Source: Sutterella sp. (GTDB taxonomy: Bacteria > Pseudomonadota > Gammaproteobacteria > Burkholderiales > Burkholderiaceae_F). Taken from it: DNA of 36,015 nt. Positions 27,560 to 35,315 of this stretch are shown piece after piece. A program made the position numbers and the translations under genes. The notes beneath the pieces were generated by a model, which was given only the letters and a program-made list of their open reading frames with translations, searched no databases and had not been told where the DNA came from. The stretch covers positions 1-36,015 of the forward strand of contig JAGBFJ010000077.1 in NCBI GenBank assembly GCA_017936545.1, read 5' to 3'. Each line of letters begins with the position of its first letter. Position 1 is the first letter of the stretch.

Positions 27560-27847
27560 ATGAAGCGCAGACCGATCCACCGCGGCGGCATTCTTTCCGC
27601 CGGCTACGACCCGAAGGGGCGCTGCCTTGATGTGGAATTCGATACCAAGCGTCTCGTGCGCGCCGAAGGCGTCGGCTTTGAAACCGCCGAACGTTTTCTC
27701 AACTCCGGCTCGCCCATGAGCTACTGGCGTGACGAGATTGAGGAAAACTACACGGTACGGGAAATTTCCAAAAAGGAAAGCGAAGCCGAAACCAGCCGCC
27801 CAAAAAAGACCATGGACGACCTGAAGCGTCTCTTCGGCGACCTCTGA
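27560..27847 (+). CDS. Small KTSC-domain-like protein
   Basis: A 95-residue protein starting MKRRPIHRGGILSAGYDPK, with GGAGG upstream of its ATG. Residues about 10-70 resemble the KTSC domain: hydrophobic-AxGYDPxxxxLxVxF, a short turn, GVxFETAERFLNSGSP, and a final hydrophobic-Y motif. KTSC domains are found alone in bacteria and next to RNA or nucleotide enzymes, and their function is unproven. The C-terminal tail (about 70-95) is charged and ends in MDDLKRLFGDL, a possible docking peptide. It stands alone, with a terminator behind it. Assignment is by pattern only. Confidence 0.6.
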   Translation: MKRRPIHRGGILSAGYDPKGRCLDVEFDTKRLVRAEGVGFETAERFLNSGSPMSYWRDEIEENYTVREISKKESEAETSRPKKTMDDLKRLFGDL

Positions 27848-27886
27848 GCCGTTCGCCCGGACTCTTCACAATCTTTGAACCGAAAC

Positions 27887-27921
27887 AAAAAGGACACGGT
27901 TTTCGGCCGCGTCCTTTTTTT
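27887..27921. terminator. Bidirectional intrinsic terminator between the KTSC gene and mgtE
   Basis: AAAAAGGACACGG (27887-27899) and CCGCGTCCTTTTT (27907-27919) form a stem of about 13 bp with one mismatch. There is a T run on the plus strand (27915-27921) and an A run giving T on the minus strand. It serves the two convergent genes. Confidence 0.85.
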
Positions 27922-27941
27922 GTCAGGTGTCTGTTCCGCGA

Positions 27942-29432
27942 TCAGGCAAAGAAGACCGTCGCCAGACCGAGGAAGATCAGGAAGCCGCCCGAGTCGGTGG
28001 TGAACGTCAGCAGCACTGATCCGCCCATGGCGGGATCGCGGCCGAAATACCGCAGGATGAGCGGAACGGCCAGACCGACCACGGCACCCTGAATGATGTT
28101 GAGCAGCATGGCCAGGAACATCACGATGCCGAGCGTCATGCCCTGCGGGGAATCGTAGTAGAGGCCCCAGGCGCAGGCACCCGAAATCGCGCCCCAGATA
28201 ATGCCGTTGATGATGGAGACCAGCACTTCCTTTTTCAGAAGGTCGCGCTTGTTGGCCTCGGTCACCTGCCCCATGGCCAGAGAACGAACGAGAAGCGTCA
28301 GCGTCTGATTGCCCGAGTTGCCGGCCATGCCGGCCACGATCGGCATCAGTGCGGCGAGCGCCACGACGCGCTCGATCGTGCCATCGAAGGCCGTAATCAC
28401 GCGCGAAGCGAAGAAGGCGGTGCAGAGGTTGACCCCTAGCCAGAGCCAGCGGCTTCTCGCCGTTTCCCACACGCTGCCGAAAATGTCCTGTTCGTCGTCA
28501 AGACCGACGGCCGCGAGAGCGTCTTCTTCGTTTTCTTCACGGATGACGTCGAGAATTTCGTTGACGGTGATTCGGCCGACCAGTCGTCCCGCTTCGTCGA
28601 CCACCGGAGCGCTCACCAGGTCGTAGCGTTCGAAGGCCTGCGCCGCCTGCTCGGATTTTTCGAGCGGGTTGAGCGTCATCATGTCGGTCTGCATCAGATC
28701 CCGGACGGCCACGGCAGGATCGGTCGTCAGAATCTGGGAGAGCGAAAGCGCCCCCTTGAGGTGTCCCATGCGGTCGACCACGAAGATCTGGTCGGTATGG
28801 TCGGGAAGCGTTTCGAAGCGGCGCAGATAGCGAAGCACCAGCTCGATCGTCGTCTCCTCGCGGATCGACACCATTTCGAAGTCCATGCGAGCGCCGACGC
28901 TTTCTTCCGGATACGACATGGCCGCGCGCAGCTGGGCTCTCTCTTCATGCGAGAGGCCTTCCTGCACCTCGGCCATCACGTCGGGCGGAAGGTCGTCGAC
29001 CAGGTCGGCGATTTCGTCGGTATCCAGCGTTTCGACCGCGTCGACGAGTTCGTCGCGGTCCATGGCGTCGATCAGGGTTTCGCGGACGCCGTCGTTGACT
29101 TCCACCAGAATGTCGCCGTCGGATTCGCTCTTGACGAGGTTCCAGACCGCGAGACGTTCATCCAGCGGAAGGGCTTCAAGAATCCAGGCGATGTCGGCCG
29201 GATGAAGGGGTTCGAGGACTTCCCTCAGCTCGGCGGCGGTCTCCGGCGTGATCTGAAGCGCTTCGTCGTCCTTGTCCTCTTTTTCCGGACGCTCGGCCCT
29301 GTCGCCGATTTCCTCGTCCTTCTCAAGGAGCTGATGCACCCATTCCAGTGCACGCGACGCTTCTTCGGAGTCCCGGACGAGATGCCCCTGAGCGTTCTTC
29401 AGTTCTTCCTGCTCTCTCAGACTGTGAGGCAT
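27942..29432 (-). CDS. mgtE: Magnesium transporter MgtE
   Basis: Inner-membrane Mg2+ channel whose cytoplasmic domains sense Mg2+ and close the pore. The 496-residue protein has the full order: an acidic, charged N-terminal domain (about 60-180), two CBS domains (about 183-298), a connecting helix, and five membrane segments from about 328. The pore and selectivity region is recognised by GNSGNQTLTLLVRS near 372 and by Asp480 in TFTTDSGGFLIF, equivalent to the conserved pore Asp of the Thermus protein. GGAG lies 6 bases before the ATG. The 5' region has competing stems that may regulate it. Confidence 0.95.
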   Translation of the reverse strand: MPHSLREQEELKNAQGHLVRDSEEASRALEWVHQLLEKDEEIGDRAERPEKEDKDDEALQITPETAAELREVLEPLHPADIAWILEALPLDERLAVWNLVKSESDGDILVEVNDGVRETLIDAMDRDELVDAVETLDTDEIADLVDDLPPDVMAEVQEGLSHEERAQLRAAMSYPEESVGARMDFEMVSIREETTIELVLRYLRRFETLPDHTDQIFVVDRMGHLKGALSLSQILTTDPAVAVRDLMQTDMMTLNPLEKSEQAAQAFERYDLVSAPVVDEAGRLVGRITVNEILDVIREENEEDALAAVGLDDEQDIFGSVWETARSRWLWLGVNLCTAFFASRVITAFDGTIERVVALAALMPIVAGMAGNSGNQTLTLLVRSLAMGQVTEANKRDLLKKEVLVSIINGIIWGAISGACAWGLYYDSPQGMTLGIVMFLAMLLNIIQGAVVGLAVPLILRYFGRDPAMGGSVLLTFTTDSGGFLIFLGLATVFFA

Positions 29433-29454
29433 CCGCGTCTCCGTTGTGTGATGC

Positions 29455-29521
29455 AGGCTCCTGGAGGGAGGAGCCCGAAACCCTGTTTTTTGTCGAGGTG
29501 GAGCCTAACACGGTAGGCTCC
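29455..29521 (-). promoter_or_regulatory. mgtE leader with mutually exclusive stems
   Basis: Read on the mgtE strand, segment A GGAGCCTA (29521-29514), B TAGGCTCC (29507-29500), C GGCTCCT (29475-29469) and D AGGAGCC (29462-29456). A-B forms an 8-bp hairpin and C-D a 7-bp hairpin. The same bases allow A-C (6 bp) and B-D (7 bp). D ends 14 bases before the ribosome binding site. There is no T run, so any control would act on translation, RNA stability or Rho access. It is not a recognisable M-box or known magnesium riboswitch. Confidence 0.45.
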
Positions 29522-29640
29522 GGATTTGTGCCCCGAAAGCTCAAAAACTGTTCGAAGAAAACCGGTCTCCGAGCGCTTCATTGTCGGACATCAAGCCGCC
29601 GGACGCCCCGGCCGGACGTCTCTGGGCGTTAACCCTAGGA

Positions 29641-31644
29641 TCAGACGGCAGGCGAACCCGGCATTTCCGAATCGCCGTTCCCCCCGTCGTTTTCGGGCGT
29701 CTCCCCGGCTGCAGCAGCCTCTTCCTCAAGCGCTTCTTCGATGGCGGCCTCTTCTTCGGCGCTCGCCGACTCGTCCAGCACGCGCACGAGCCGCGAATCC
29801 ATGATGAGATCGACCAGATCGCAGCCGAGAATGCGAAGCTCGACCTTTCGGCCGCGCTCGAGATCCTCGGGCAGTCCAGGAACGCGCTGCATGAAGGGCA
29901 GTCCCTCGATACGAACCAGATCGCCCTTCACGACGATCGCCTCGATGATCTGCAGATTTTCCTGAAGAATCCAGCGCAGCGACCAGTAGCGCTCCATGCG
30001 CGTCTGGAAGTCGCCGTAGAGCGTATACAGATTGTCGAACTGACTGACGATCGTGAAGAGATCCGAATCGTTGCCGAGATACACCGGCGCTTCGCCGAGC
30101 ACGACCGAGATCATCTGACGCTGATTGACGAGGTCGACGTAGCGGCGCAAGGGCGAGGTGCTCCACGCATAGCGGATGACGCCCAGCCCGTCGTGCGGCC
30201 CCGGCGTCGTGCTCATGCGCACGCGGCCCATCCGCTGCGAGCGGTAGATGCCGGCCGTACCGTGCTCCTCGAGCCAGAGGCCCCAGGTGCTGTTGGCGAG
30301 AATCATCAGTTCGGCGACGAGAAGATCGAGCGGCGCGCCGCGGCGGCGGCCCCTGACACGGATCACCGCATCCTCGCCCTCGCCTTCAAGCGCGAAGTAC
30401 CAGTCGATGCGGCCCGTCGGTTCGGGACGGCCGCGTTCTTCTTCGCGGTTTCGCAGGAGCTTTCTGGCAAACCGCCAGAGCCAGCAGATCTCGTCGGCAA
30501 ACTCGATGTCGAGCGTGCCGGCCTCGATCGCCTCCTCCGTCACGAAGGCGTCGATCTTGTCATAGCGCAGGTTGCGCACGACCGACACTCGCTCGATGCG
30601 GGTTTCGGTCTTCTCGACGGAAAGCGTCTCATCGTCGACCGTCACGTAAAGCGAGAGGCAGGGAACTGGCCGGCCTTCGTCCAGCGAAAACGCCTTGATC
30701 CATTCCTCGGGCAGCATCGTCGTCTTGAGCCCGGGCGCATAGACCGTGCTCATGCGGGCGCGCGCCGCCCTGTCGAGCGGATCATCGCGAAGAATGCCGA
30801 GCGCAGGGGCGGCAATATGAATGCCGACGCGCGTGCGTCCGTCGCCAAGATGCTCGACGCTGGCCGCATCGTCGACCTCGGTCGTATCGGAGTCGTCGAT
30901 CGAAAAAGCGCGCACGTCCGCGAGCGGGAAGCGAGACCAGTCGTCAGCGGGAGGCTTCGGGAGGTCGGCGGGAAAGCCGCGACCCTGAGGGAAGTTCTGC
31001 GCGTAGAAGCTGTCGACGTGCCAGCGCCAGGGCGACTGAATGCCGCCGAGCTCAAGCAGCATGCGAAGCGGCGTCTGCCGTCTTTCGCTCGCCGCATCGG
31101 AAAGCGCCTTCCATTCAATGCCGTTCTTGTCCGGACGGATCAGAAGCGGCATCGCCTGACGTGCGATCACCTCCGGCAAACTGCCTCCGACCATCTCGCG
31201 GACCCAGGCCTTCTTCTGCTCTTCCAGGCGGCGCTTCTTCTCCAGCGCCTCGAGCGCCTTGGCGAGAATGTCCGCCGGTGCGCGGCGGTAGCCGCCGCGG
31301 CCCTTGCGGTAGAAGTAGACGGGATTGCCGTGAAGCGCCCAGAGGAGCGCGGCCTTTTCCACCGGCCCCTCTTCGCCGCCCCAGTATTCCTTGGCGAGAT
31401 CCGCATAAATGAAATCACCTTCGGGAGCGACCTCCCACAGGAAGGAGGGATCAAGCTCGGGCACCATGGCCTGGGCCCGTTCGACGAGCTCCGCCGGCGA
31501 GGGCTGCTCGAAGGAGAAAAAGGAATGCGAGGCCTTGATTTTGGTGCGTCGGCCCGTCGTGAGCTGAACCTGATAGGCGTTTCCGGCCTGTGCGAGAACT
31601 GTGCCCGCCTTGAAGGAGCCGTCCTCTTCAAAAAAGAGATGCAT
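29641..31644 (-). CDS. RNase II family exoribonuclease (RNB domain)
   Basis: 3'-5' exoribonuclease that degrades single-stranded RNA. The 667-residue protein begins MHLFFEEDGSFKAGTVL; an N-terminal helical and small OB-like region is followed by the RNB catalytic domain. The active-site loop AFSIDDSDTTEVDDAASVE (247-264) carries the four metal-binding Asp residues of the family. RYAWSTSPLRRYVDLVNQRQ is the standard C-terminal catalytic block. The last 45 residues are Glu/Ala-rich and probably disordered. It lacks the usual N-terminal cold-shock pair and C-terminal basic tail of RNase R, so it is closer to the short RNase II-like enzymes of Betaproteobacteria. It lies downstream of the mpl-esterase pair. 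Confidence 0.9.
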   Translation of the reverse strand: MHLFFEEDGSFKAGTVLAQAGNAYQVQLTTGRRTKIKASHSFFSFEQPSPAELVERAQAMVPELDPSFLWEVAPEGDFIYADLAKEYWGGEEGPVEKAALLWALHGNPVYFYRKGRGGYRRAPADILAKALEALEKKRRLEEQKKAWVREMVGGSLPEVIARQAMPLLIRPDKNGIEWKALSDAASERRQTPLRMLLELGGIQSPWRWHVDSFYAQNFPQGRGFPADLPKPPADDWSRFPLADVRAFSIDDSDTTEVDDAASVEHLGDGRTRVGIHIAAPALGILRDDPLDRAARARMSTVYAPGLKTTMLPEEWIKAFSLDEGRPVPCLSLYVTVDDETLSVEKTETRIERVSVVRNLRYDKIDAFVTEEAIEAGTLDIEFADEICWLWRFARKLLRNREEERGRPEPTGRIDWYFALEGEGEDAVIRVRGRRRGAPLDLLVAELMILANSTWGLWLEEHGTAGIYRSQRMGRVRMSTTPGPHDGLGVIRYAWSTSPLRRYVDLVNQRQMISVVLGEAPVYLGNDSDLFTIVSQFDNLYTLYGDFQTRMERYWSLRWILQENLQIIEAIVVKGDLVRIEGLPFMQRVPGLPEDLERGRKVELRILGCDLVDLIMDSRLVRVLDESASAEEEAAIEEALEEEAAAAGETPENDGGNGDSEMPGSPAV

Positions 31645-31726
31645 GAATACTCTGCTTTAGTCTGCCCTCGCCCTTTGGGGCCGCAGACGAATGATTTTTC
31701 AATGGGGTGCGTTCAATTGTGCCAAA

Positions 31727-32332
31727 TCACGAGCACGGCGGCTCGGATTTCTCATCGGGATCATCCGCAAGGACGAAATCAAGGACGCGGGGCACGACGC
31801 CGGCAAAGTCGGAGATGCGGTGATCGCTCCCCGGAATGATGAACTGACGGCATGCCGCATAGGCCTTCATGGCATCCCGCCAGGGAAGCACTTCATCGCC
31901 GGTGGTGAGCACCACAAGCGTTTCGCGGGGCCGAACGGCGACGGGCGACACCTCGGCGGCAAGCGTCAGAAAATCGTCCGAATACGAGGGTTTCACCTCC
32001 ACGGTCCGGTCCGTGCCGTAAATCGTCCGCATACCGGTCTGGCCGGCTGCGAAAGTCCAGGGAGTCAGACACGGATTGAGGAGCACCGAGCGCCGTCCGA
32101 ACCGGACGGCCGCCCTCGCCGCATAAAAGCCGCCTAGACTCGAGCCGACGACCGGCGTATCCCTGGGAAGCGACGCCAGCGTTTCGCAGATGATCCTGTC
32201 CGCCTCAAGCGGCGGCAGATTAAGATCCGGCGCAATCACGTCGGCCCGTCCCTGCGCCGTCCGTCTCAGGATATCGACCTTGGCGGAGAGCGGCGAGGAA
32301 AGAAAGCCGTGAAAATAAAGAATCGCCGGCAT
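31727..32332 (-). CDS. YqiA-type alpha/beta-hydrolase esterase
   Basis: A 201-residue protein of the YqiA/UPF0227 esterase family. FHGFLSSPLSAK opens the first strand. The nucleophile is the serine of VGSSLGGFYAA, the acid is Asp in TTGDEVLPW, and the base is His in PGSDHRISDF, so the triad is intact. E. coli YqiA hydrolyses short acyl esters in vitro; the natural substrate is unknown. Its ATG shares one base with the mpl stop codon (TGATG), pointing to translational coupling with the peptidoglycan recycling ligase. Confidence 0.88.
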   Translation of the reverse strand: MPAILYFHGFLSSPLSAKVDILRRTAQGRADVIAPDLNLPPLEADRIICETLASLPRDTPVVGSSLGGFYAARAAVRFGRRSVLLNPCLTPWTFAAGQTGMRTIYGTDRTVEVKPSYSDDFLTLAAEVSPVAVRPRETLVVLTTGDEVLPWRDAMKAYAACRQFIIPGSDHRISDFAGVVPRVLDFVLADDPDEKSEPPCS

Positions 32333-33696
32333 CAGCGGACCTCTCCGCCGCGGGCGCGAAGCCCCTCCAGGAGCTTCCCGTGAATGCCGCCGAAAGCGCC
32401 GTTGCTCATGCAGAGGATCGTATCCCCCGCACGCGCTTCGGCAAGCACGGCGCGGATCAGCTCGTCGAGATCGTGCGTCGCAAAGGCTTCTCCGCCCAGC
32501 GCAGCCAGCGCTTCGGCGGGCTCCCAGGCCACGCCCCTGCCGGCATAGCAGTAGACGCGGTCCGCTTCGGCGAGCGATCCGGCCAGACGGTCCTTCATCG
32601 TGCCGAGCTTCATCGTGTTGCTGCGCGGCTCAAGCACGGCCAGAATCCGGTGGCCGCCGACGCGCGTGCGCAGCGCGTGAATGGTTTCGGCAATCGCCGT
32701 CGGATGATGCGCGAAATCGTCGATCACGGTCACGCCGCTCTCGACGCCCTTCACTTCCAGGCGCCGCTTCACGCCGGCGAAGTCCGCGAGCAGCGCAAGC
32801 GACTTTTCGGGAGGCACGCCGACGCTGCGCGCAGCGGCTGCCGCGGCCACGGCGTTGAGCGCGTTGTAGCGCCCCGGCATGCCGAGCGTCAGCACGCCGA
32901 TCCGTTCTCCGGCAAAGGACACCGTGCCGTCGCCGGCCAGAGACCAGCCGGCATCCGCATCAAATCGTTCGAGCTTCGACCAGCAGCCTTTGGCGAGCAC
33001 CCGGTCGAGCGCCTCGCAGCGGCCGTTGGCCACGACCAGACCTTCCGAAGGCATGATGCGAACCAGATGATGGAACTGCTTCTCGATCGCGGCCAGGTTT
33101 TCAAAGATGTCGGCGTGGTCGTATTCCAGATTGTTGAGAACGGCCGTGCGGGGGCGGTAGTGCACGAACTTGCTTCGCTTGTCGCAGAATGCCGTGTCGT
33201 ATTCGTCGGCCTCGATGACAAAAGGCGATCCGGGCCGTGCGTCGCCGAGCGCCGCGGAACGGCCGCCCCACTGCGGCACGCCGCCGATCAGAAAGCCCGG
33301 ATTGAGGCCGGCCTTCTGAAGAATCCATGTGAGCATCGAGGTCGTGGTTGTCTTGCCGTGAGTGCCCGCGACAGCCAGCACGTGCCGGCCCTGAAGCACG
33401 TGCTCGGAGAGCCACTGCGGCCCCGACGTATAGGGCAGCCCCCGGTTGAGAATCGCCTCGAGGAGCGGATTGCCGCGCGACACGGCATTGCCCACCACAA
33501 AAATGTCAGGATGCACCGCATCGAGCTGAGATGCGTCATACCCTTCGAGCAGATCGATGCCGGCATTGCGCAGCGCATCGCTCATCGGCGGATAGACATG
33601 CGCATCGCAGCCCGTGACGGTGTGACCCGCCTCTCTTGCGAGCTGGGCGACGCCGCCCATGAATGTGCCGCAGATGCCGAGAATATGAATATGCAT
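32332..33696 (-). CDS. mpl: UDP-N-acetylmuramate:L-alanyl-gamma-D-glutamyl-meso-diaminopimelate ligase
   Basis: Attaches the recycled murein tripeptide to UDP-MurNAc, bypassing MurC to MurE. The Mur-ligase N-terminal motif HIHILGICGTFMGGVAQL (residues 2-19) is the Mpl version of the MurC start. The ATP P-loop AGTHGKTTTTS lies at 110-120. EADEYDTAF, NLEYDHADIF and the substrate-binding DDFAHHPTAI are all present. The C-terminal domain has LEPRSNTMKLG, also typical for Mpl. The 454-residue length is usual. GGGGAC precedes the start. Confidence 0.96.
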   Translation of the reverse strand: MHIHILGICGTFMGGVAQLAREAGHTVTGCDAHVYPPMSDALRNAGIDLLEGYDASQLDAVHPDIFVVGNAVSRGNPLLEAILNRGLPYTSGPQWLSEHVLQGRHVLAVAGTHGKTTTTSMLTWILQKAGLNPGFLIGGVPQWGGRSAALGDARPGSPFVIEADEYDTAFCDKRSKFVHYRPRTAVLNNLEYDHADIFENLAAIEKQFHHLVRIMPSEGLVVANGRCEALDRVLAKGCWSKLERFDADAGWSLAGDGTVSFAGERIGVLTLGMPGRYNALNAVAAAAAARSVGVPPEKSLALLADFAGVKRRLEVKGVESGVTVIDDFAHHPTAIAETIHALRTRVGGHRILAVLEPRSNTMKLGTMKDRLAGSLAEADRVYCYAGRGVAWEPAEALAALGGEAFATHDLDELIRAVLAEARAGDTILCMSNGAFGGIHGKLLEGLRARGGEVR

Positions 33697-33832
33697 GTCG
33701 CTTGTCCCCTGTGATGAACTGAGATCTGTGCTGCCGGCGCTTTGCGCGGAGCCGCTTCATTCTAGCGCGCGGACGCCTCGTCTCCCGCCGAGCCGCTATC
33801 ATGACGGTCTGATCCGATACGAGGCGACAAAA

Positions 33833-34423
33833 ATGGCAAAGGAACCCTCTTCAGCCGAACGCGAAGCCGCGGCAGCAGCGGCCGCGATGATTGCGGGCGG
33901 GCGCGAACGCTGGTCGAAGGCGCTGGCGCACGCCGAGGCCTCTTTCGGCGTGCGGCCCGCCGAAGCGCTCGTTGCCACTGAAATCCGCCGCTGGTGCGCG
34001 CTCTTCATGCCCGAAGAGCACCGGGCGCTGCTTCGGCGCAAGCGCGAAGCGGCGCTCTGCGTCATGCAGGCGCTCGCCGACTGGGAGCCCGTGCTCACCG
34101 GCCACGTTCTCTCGGGCGCGGCCACGGCGGATACCGCCGTCACCGTCGCCGTGCGCACCGACGACGAGAAGGGCGTCGAGCTCTCGCTTCTTTCGCTCGG
34201 CGTCGGCTTCGATGTGCTGGACGCCTCGGGGGAAGGCCGCCGATCGTCGGTCTCCCTGCTGAGCGAATGCCGAGGAGAAAACGTCGTGATCACCGTCTCC
34301 CCGTCCTATCCGCTGGGCAAAACCGCCGAACCCGACGCCTGGCAGCATCCTCTCGAAGCCCGAGCCCGGATCGATGCGGCGGCGCTCGAAAGACTTCTTC
34401 AGGAAGCCGGTTCAGAGGATTAG
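33833..34423 (+). CDS. Conserved-looking protein of unknown function
   Basis: A 196-residue frame starting MAKEPSSAEREAAAAAAAMI, with GAGG upstream. Codon use is like its neighbours, and length and composition are plausible for a real soluble protein. An Ala/Glu-rich N-terminal helix is followed by a helical region (about 20-85) with RRWCALFMPEEHRALL. A mixed beta part (about 90-150) contains VLTGHVLSGAATADTAVTVAVRTDDEKGVELSLLSLGVGFD. The GxVLxG...TDDxKxVE pattern faintly recalls nucleotidyltransferase folds, but the catalytic acidic residues cannot be placed. No signal peptide or membrane segment. It is divergent from mpl. The in-frame region upstream to 33695 does not look coding. Confidence 0.65.
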   Translation: MAKEPSSAEREAAAAAAAMIAGGRERWSKALAHAEASFGVRPAEALVATEIRRWCALFMPEEHRALLRRKREAALCVMQALADWEPVLTGHVLSGAATADTAVTVAVRTDDEKGVELSLLSLGVGFDVLDASGEGRRSSVSLLSECRGENVVITVSPSYPLGKTAEPDAWQHPLEARARIDAAALERLLQEAGSED

Positions 34424-34844
34424 CCTTTTTTCGGCACGGGCATGAAGCGGACGACTCGGTATGATGTCTTCCGCTTTTCCGCCGGTCCGGAGTCCCTTCT
34501 GCATTTGCATACAATTTCGCGGCAGATGCCGTCAGTTCGCTCGATTATCATTGCGAACGCTGCGTTTTCGCGAAGCGGTCAAAGGCTAGGGGAACCCCCC
34601 ATGCTCGAGCAAAATCCCGCCTTTACTTTTTTCTGTAAAGTATCGACAATTGCAGAGAATTTCGGCCGAGATAGCGGCATTTCCGCTCAAAACGCGGGTT
34701 TCGCTCCTTCGAAACACTCAATCCGCCCGCCGTCCCGAAACGCATCGGCATGCATTTAATAACAGACAATTATCCGAAGGGAGGTTCCCTCCGGGGCCGC
34801 TTTCAGAGCGCCCGGATGCTCCCGCAATCAAAAGGCAAATCATC
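34424..34844 (+). promoter_or_regulatory. Long accB upstream region
   Basis: This 421-base non-coding stretch precedes accB. A weak promoter pair TTTACT (34622-34627) and GACAAT (34645-34650) has a 17-base spacer, giving a leader of nearly 190 bases. CTTTAC and GTAAAG around 34621-34640 form a small inverted repeat over the same site. A short GGAGG-TTC-CCTCC hairpin occurs near 34783-34793. Open frames in this stretch have no recognisable content. aroQ, which often precedes accB, is absent. Confidence 0.35.
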
Positions 34845-35297
34845 ATGGATCTGCGCAAACTGAAGACACTGATTGACCTCGTTAGCGAAAGCGGTGTGGC
34901 AGAACTCGAAATCACCGAAGGCGAGGACCGCGTGCGCATCGTCAATCGTTCCAACGCCGCGCCCGCTCCGGTTCACCAGCCGGTCGTCGTTGCGCCTCAG
35001 ATGCCGCAGCCCGTTCCGGCCGCCGAGCCCGCCAAGGCTCCTGCGCAGCCCGCCGTGCCCGCCGGCACGCCGCTCAACAGCCCGATGGTCGGCACGTTCT
35101 ACCGTGCGCCGTCCCCCGGTGCCGAACCTTTCGTCAAGGTCGGAGACACCGTGAAGAAGGGCCAGGTCGTCTGCATCATCGAGGCCATGAAGCTTCTCAA
35201 TGAAGTTGAAGCCGATGCCGACGGCGTCGTCCGGGAAGTCTGCGTTGAAAACGGGCAGCCCGTCGAATTCGGTCAGGCGCTCTTCATCCTCGAATAA
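34845..35297 (+). CDS. accB: Biotin carboxyl carrier protein of acetyl-CoA carboxylase
   Basis: Carries carboxybiotin between biotin carboxylase and carboxyltransferase in malonyl-CoA formation. The start at 34845 (MDLRKLKTLIDLVSESG) matches the family and gives 150 residues. An N-terminal helical segment is followed by a Pro/Ala-rich linker (about 38-75) and the biotinyl domain. The biotin lysine is Lys116 in IEAMKLLNEV. NSPMVGTFYRAPSPG and GDTVKKGQVVCIIEAMK are hallmark blocks. accC follows after 18 bases. Confidence 0.97.
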   Translation: MDLRKLKTLIDLVSESGVAELEITEGEDRVRIVNRSNAAPAPVHQPVVVAPQMPQPVPAAEPAKAPAQPAVPAGTPLNSPMVGTFYRAPSPGAEPFVKVGDTVKKGQVVCIIEAMKLLNEVEADADGVVREVCVENGQPVEFGQALFILE

Positions 35298-35315
35298 TTC
35301 TTCCCTGCCTCCGTT

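Noticed and set aside
29433-29640. M-box magnesium riboswitch in front of mgtE
   Set aside because: The region is too short and lacks the long conserved core of the M-box; only simple competing stems are seen.
29581-31839. A 752-codon open frame antisense to the RNB exonuclease
   Set aside because: Antisense shadow of a clear RNase II family gene; composition is atypical for a protein.
34442-34759. 105-codon frame upstream of accB
   Set aside because: No ribosome binding site or recognisable domain, and it covers the likely promoter region of accB.
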